Part shown: positions 59,841-64,000 of the stretch, in pieces
How positions within the stretch are numbered: the stretch's first letter is position 1
Layout of the letters: the number at the start of each line of letters is the position of its first letter
Source of the DNA: Oscillospiraceae bacterium
GTDB lineage: Bacteria; Bacillota; Clostridia; Oscillospirales; CAG-272
Assembly (NCBI GenBank): GCA_015064205.1
Contig: SVSR01000001.1
Span: forward strand, 155,143 to 219,142
DNA length: 64,000 bases
Direction: 5' to 3'
Position numbers and translations under genes: made by a program
Notes under the pieces: model-generated
Told to the model about the DNA's origin: nothing
The model's input: the letters and a program-made list of their open reading frames with translations, nothing else
Database searches by the model: none

Positions 59841-60041
59841 ATGGATAACCGGAGAATGCCCGATGAGATCCCGATGGGATTTGCTATGAGCCTTGCTCAA
59901 AACAAGACAGCACTTGAAAAATACGCGCGCTTAGAAGAAGCTGAAAGACAGAGTTATAACGAGCGTGCCGCACACGCGCAGTCGAAAAGCGAAATGCGCG
60001 GACTTGTCAGCGAGATAGCGTCTAAAAACGACATAGGATAA
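59841..60041 (+). CDS. Small conserved clostridial-type protein of unknown function
   Basis: MDNRRMPDEIPMGFAMSLAQNKTALEKYARLEEAERQSYNERAAHAQSKSEMRGLVSEIA; the IPMGxxMxLAQN..SKxEM pattern is familiar from small clostridial proteins (from memory). Confidence 0.65.
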   Translation: MDNRRMPDEIPMGFAMSLAQNKTALEKYARLEEAERQSYNERAAHAQSKSEMRGLVSEIASKNDIG

Positions 60042-60086
60042 AATAGGACCCGTAAGGGGCATACTGTGCCGCTTCCGGGTCAGGTT

Positions 60087-60662
60087 TTATTTGTTGAGAT
60101 TTATAATTTCGCATCCTAAAAGTTTTACGTCGTCCGGATTGTGGGTTATAAGTATAAGCGTTCTGCCATCAAGCTTATCAAGAATGTATTCAGCCGCAGC
60201 CTGACGTGTTTCTGAGTCAAGACCGTTAAAAGGCTCGTCGAGTACCAGCGTATCAAACTCGGCAAGCATTGCGCGGATAATAGAGGCACGTCGCTTCATA
60301 CCGCCGCTGAGCAAACTTACGGGCTTGTTTTCAAATCCGCCGAGTCCGAGCGCTTGAATATCGCTTATTATCTGAGCCTTGCCTACACTCTTTGAAACTA
60401 CAAGCTTTATGTTTGCATAAAGCGAAAGATTTTCGCAAAGCCTGTCGTCCTGAAAAACGGCAGAGAAGCGCATATCTTCTGAGCGTACTATTTCTCCAAA
60501 GTCGGGAGAGATAAGCCCTGCGACGAGCAGAAAAAGCGTTGTTTTACCGCATCCCGAGGGACCCATTATCGCAGTACGGCTGCCTTTCTCAAATGAGAGG
60601 CTCAGATTTTCAAGAACGTTATGCTCCCCAAAGCTCTTTGTTACATTTTCAAGCTTTATCAT
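60087..60662 (-). CDS. ABC transporter ATP-binding protein (nitrate/sulfonate/taurine type)
   Basis: MGPSGCGKTTLFLLVAGLISPDFGEI, LLSGGMKRRASIIRAMLAEFDTLVLDEPFNGLD. Confidence 0.9.
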   Translation of the reverse strand: MIKLENVTKSFGEHNVLENLSLSFEKGSRTAIMGPSGCGKTTLFLLVAGLISPDFGEIVRSEDMRFSAVFQDDRLCENLSLYANIKLVVSKSVGKAQIISDIQALGLGGFENKPVSLLSGGMKRRASIIRAMLAEFDTLVLDEPFNGLDSETRQAAAEYILDKLDGRTLILITHNPDDVKLLGCEIINLNK

Positions 60663-60677
60663 ATCAAGATCCTTAAT

Positions 60678-61454
60678 TTAAAATTTTTGAATAAGCCGCC
60701 AGGAAAGATCTGTCAGCTTTCTGAAAGCAAGCTCAGTCAAGTACGACATAAGAATTAGGACTAAAGTCCATGCGAAAAGGTCCACCATTTCAAAGCTTAC
60801 CTTAGCTTCATAAAGCCTTTCTCCAATAGAGCCTGCGGCTATAACGATAAGCTCGGCCGCAATTCCGGATTTCCAGCTAAGCCCCGAAGCCGTGGCCGAA
60901 GCAGCCTTGAAGTAGGGAAGAACCTGAGAAAAATATACGTAAACAGTTTTCTTTAAGGGTGTAACACCGAAAAGCCTTGCCGCTTCAAGAAGCTTCTTGT
61001 CTGCAGAATCAATGCCCGTGAGTATGTTCGAATAAACGATAGGCAGAGCGATAAGAAAGGTAACAAGAACAGAAAGATTCTTTGATGATATAAGAAAGAG
61101 CGCAAGAATCGTGAACGATGCAACGGGAACAGCCTTTATCGCCGCCATAAACGGCGAAAGGAAATCGCGGATCATATTGAATCTCGCTGAAAGAACGGCA
61201 AGCATAGTTCCTATGCTCATGCCAAGAAGATATCCGCACAGAATGCGCAGAGCTGAAACGAGAACGCTACTGTAAAAATAAGCGTTTGGCAAAAGGCTGA
61301 ATAATCTGACTATAACCCGAAAGGGCGAAACAAGTATGAGAGGTTCGTTTATTATCATCGCAAGCGCCTGCCAGATAGCGATCCATGCAATTGCGATGAC
61401 CATATTCTTGACGGCTTTGTTTTTTTTCATCTTCATAACCTTCATATAAAACAT
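60678..61454 (-). CDS. ABC transporter permease (nitrate/sulfonate/taurine type)
   Basis: BPD_transp_1-like; AVPVASFTILALFLISSKNLSVLVTFLIALPIVYSNILTGIDSADKKLLEAARLFGVT. Exact start uncertain. Confidence 0.88.
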   Translation of the reverse strand: MFYMKVMKMKKNKAVKNMVIAIAWIAIWQALAMIINEPLILVSPFRVIVRLFSLLPNAYFYSSVLVSALRILCGYLLGMSIGTMLAVLSARFNMIRDFLSPFMAAIKAVPVASFTILALFLISSKNLSVLVTFLIALPIVYSNILTGIDSADKKLLEAARLFGVTPLKKTVYVYFSQVLPYFKAASATASGLSWKSGIAAELIVIAAGSIGERLYEAKVSFEMVDLFAWTLVLILMSYLTELAFRKLTDLSWRLIQKF

Positions 61455-61674
61455 TTCATATAAATCATAGCATAAAAAAGCAATTTTTGCAATACGGACG
61501 TTACTGTTTGCGTCAAAATAAACAGAATTAGCACCTAAATTTTTGCGATAAATGTATTATCAGAAAAAAATTTGATTTTTTTGGTCGAAATAGAAAAAAT
61601 ACTATTGAAAAAATGATAAAAAAGTGATATAATATATGTCGTTAAAAAATCAATGATAAGAAGAGGGAATATTT

Positions 61675-62874
61675 ATGTCTGATAAAGAAAGAAGAGTGGG
61701 TACGGTATCAAGAGGTATCCGCTGCCCTATCATAAGAGAGGGAGACGACCTTGCGGCAATTGTAAGCGAGAGCGTTCTCGAAGCGGCAGAAGCTGAGGAC
61801 TTTGAGCTTCGCGACCGTGACGTTATCTCGATAACAGAATCTATCGTGGCACGCGCACAGGGCAACTACGCATCTGTTGACGACATTGCTGCAGACGTTA
61901 GGGCTAAGCTTGGCGGCGGCACGGTAGGCGTCATTTTCCCCATACTTTCCCGTAACCGCTTTGCTATATGCCTTCGCGGTATAGCAAAGGGCGCAAAGAA
62001 GATAGTGCTTATGTTAAGCTATCCGTCCGACGAGGTGGGTAACGAGCTTGTAAGCCTTGATAAGATCGACGCGGCGGGAATCAATCCCTACTCCGACGTT
62101 CTTTCGCTTGAAGATTACAGACGTCATTTCGGCGTAAATAAGCACGAGTTCACAGGCGTTGATTACGTTGAGTATTACGGCAATCTCGTTCGTGAGTCGG
62201 GAGCAGAGGTAGAGATAATCTTCGCAAATCAGGCAAAGGCTATTCTTGACTATACAGACTGTGTTATCAACTGCGATATCCATACCCGTGCGCGTACAAA
62301 GAGAATACTCAAGGCGGCAGGTGCTAAGGTAGTTTGCGGACTTGATGAAATACTCACAGCCCCTGTAAACGGAAGCGGCTGTAACGAAAAGTACGGACTT
62401 CTCGGATCTAATAAATCAACAGAGGATAAGATAAAGCTCTTCCCAAGAGAGTGCAAGGACCTTGTTCTCGACATTCAGACGCGTATCTTCAAGGCATGCG
62501 GTAAGCACGTAGAAGTAATGGTATACGGCGACGGCGCGTTCAAGGATCCCCAGGGTAAAATATGGGAGCTTGCAGACCCGGTAGTTTCGCCTGCATTCAC
62601 AGACGGACTCATCGGTACACCCAACGAGCTCAAGCTCAAGTACCTCGCGGATAACGACTTCAAGGATCTTTCGGGCGATGCACTCAAGGCGGCAATTTCC
62701 GAAAGTATCCGTACAAAGGATAATAACCTCGTTGGTAATATGGCTTCGCAGGGAACAACCCCCCGCCAGCTTACCGACCTTATCGGCTCGCTCTGCGACC
62801 TTACAAGCGGCTCGGGCGACAAGGGTACTCCCGTAGTTTTGGTACAGGGCTATTTCGATAACTATACAAACTGA
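61675..62874 (+). CDS. Coenzyme F420-0:L-glutamate ligase-like protein (CofE superfamily)
   Basis: DRDVISITESIVARAQGNYASVDDIAADVRAKLGGG, GYGDGAFKDPQGKIWELADPVVSPAFTDGL-like region; promoter TTGAAA-17-TATAAT upstream. Confidence 0.8.
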   Translation: MSDKERRVGTVSRGIRCPIIREGDDLAAIVSESVLEAAEAEDFELRDRDVISITESIVARAQGNYASVDDIAADVRAKLGGGTVGVIFPILSRNRFAICLRGIAKGAKKIVLMLSYPSDEVGNELVSLDKIDAAGINPYSDVLSLEDYRRHFGVNKHEFTGVDYVEYYGNLVRESGAEVEIIFANQAKAILDYTDCVINCDIHTRARTKRILKAAGAKVVCGLDEILTAPVNGSGCNEKYGLLGSNKSTEDKIKLFPRECKDLVLDIQTRIFKACGKHVEVMVYGDGAFKDPQGKIWELADPVVSPAFTDGLIGTPNELKLKYLADNDFKDLSGDALKAAISESIRTKDNNLVGNMASQGTTPRQLTDLIGSLCDLTSGSGDKGTPVVLVQGYFDNYTN

Positions 62875-62907
62875 TTTCGTTTTTCAAACTGAAAGGAGCG
62901 CTAATAT

Positions 62908-63888
62908 ATGCTCAGTAATAAAAGACCTGATAATATGGAAAGAATTACAACACAAGCTTTAGCTGATGCTTTTATCGAAGAACAGGTAAAAGAGGTACGC
63001 GCTCAGGTAGGAGATAAAAAGGTACTGCTTGCTCTCTCGGGCGGCGTTGACTCCTCTGTTGTTGCCGCACTTCTTATAAAGGCGATCGGTAAGCAGCTTG
63101 TTTGCGTGCACGTAAATCACGGACTTATGCGTAAGGGCGAAAGCGAGCAGGTTATAGAAGTATTCCGCAATCAGCTTGATGCTAACCTGATATATATAGA
63201 CGCAACAGACCGCTTCCTTGATAAGCTTGCAGGAGTTGCAGAGCCTGAAAAGAAGCGTAAAATAATCGGCGGCGAGTTTATCGAAGTATTCAATGAAGAA
63301 GCTCGTAAGCTTGAAAATATCGAATTTCTCGCACAGGGAACAATATATCCCGATATCCTTGAAAGCGACGGCGTAAAAGCGCACCATAACGTAGGCGGAC
63401 TTCCTGAAGATATGCACTTCGAGCTCGTTGAGCCCGTACGTCTGCTATATAAGGACGAAGTAAGAGTAGTAGGTAAAGCTCTCGGACTTCCTGCATCAAT
63501 GGTAGACCGTCAGCCCTTCCCGGGACCCGGACTCGGCGTGCGTTGCCTTGGCGCGATCACACGCGACAGACTCCACGCGCTCAGAGAAGCAGATGCAATA
63601 CTCAGAGAAGAATTCGATAATTGCGGACTTGCAACGAAGGTATGGCAGTATTTCATCGCAGTACCGGATATGAAGAGTGTCGGCGTAAAGGATAATAAAA
63701 GATACGAAGGTTGGCCTGCAATTATCCGCGCGGTAAATACAACTGACGCAATGACGGCAACGATCGAAGAGATCCCGTATACAGTACTCCATAAGATCAC
63801 AGACCGTATAACACACGAAGTAGAGGGCATCAACAGAGTGCTCTTCGACCTCACACCCAAGCCTATCGGCACGATAGAGTGGGAATAA
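62908..63888 (+). CDS. guaA: GMP synthase, stand-alone ATP-pyrophosphatase subunit
   Basis: VLLALSGGVDSSVVAALLIKAIG, HHNVGGLPEDM, RQPFPGPGLGVRCLG, terminal LTPKPIGTIEWE; no GATase domain in the ORF or immediately upstream. Confidence 0.92.
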   Translation: MLSNKRPDNMERITTQALADAFIEEQVKEVRAQVGDKKVLLALSGGVDSSVVAALLIKAIGKQLVCVHVNHGLMRKGESEQVIEVFRNQLDANLIYIDATDRFLDKLAGVAEPEKKRKIIGGEFIEVFNEEARKLENIEFLAQGTIYPDILESDGVKAHHNVGGLPEDMHFELVEPVRLLYKDEVRVVGKALGLPASMVDRQPFPGPGLGVRCLGAITRDRLHALREADAILREEFDNCGLATKVWQYFIAVPDMKSVGVKDNKRYEGWPAIIRAVNTTDAMTATIEEIPYTVLHKITDRITHEVEGINRVLFDLTPKPIGTIEWE

Positions 63889-63893
63889 GAACC

Positions 63894-63945
63894 AAAAAGC
63901 CGTAACCCCTTGAAAATAAAGGGATTACGGCTTTATTTTTTTACC
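63894..63945 (+). terminator. Rho-independent terminator
   Basis: aaaaagccgtaacccctt-gaaaata-aagggattacggctttatttttt. Confidence 0.8.
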
Positions 63946-64000
63946 CAGCGTACCAAAAACGTAACACTTTACTGCAAGTCCTCGATTTTTTTCTCGAACT

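Noticed and set aside
61455-61674. Possible riboswitch in the divergent intergenic region
   Set aside because: AT-rich; no TPP, purine, SAM or other riboswitch core recognised.
62959-63417. 152-aa minus-strand ORF within guaA
   Set aside because: Antisense to a conserved ATP-PPase.
1-64000. CRISPR array, prophage or transposon
   Set aside because: No spaced direct repeats, integrase, transposase or phage structural genes were seen.

Overview
This 64 kb window looks like chromosome of an anaerobic, endospore-forming clostridial Firmicute. Most of it is core metabolism and housekeeping. I recognise asnS, alr, ackA, lexA, galT, glgB, trxB, nrdG-nrdD, pncB, uvrB-uvrA, coaE, a split guaA, spoVAC-AD-AE, a tRNA-Glu and the RNase P RNA. 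I saw no prophage, transposase or CRISPR array. The observations most worth a second look are: (1) nrdG-nrdD with two NrdR boxes, one of them inside the promoter spacer, plus a third consensus box upstream of the divergent C_GCAxxG_C_C gene; (2) rnpB flanked by a perfect 27-nt inverted repeat whose outer edge coincides with the predicted transcription start and a 3' U-tract; (3) a class I glutamine amidotransferase-like gene with no canonical start codon, apparently starting at AUA; (4) an NrdD with a C-terminal CPNC redoxin domain next to trxB; (5) identical LexA boxes at lexA and uvrBA; (6) tandem SGNH hydrolases carrying SLH repeats in one copy and a dockerin in the other; (7) an orphan PqqD-like gene with an operator-like palindrome; (8) a stand-alone GMP synthase ATP-PPase. 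All calls come from reading the sequence and recalling protein families; no searches were run.
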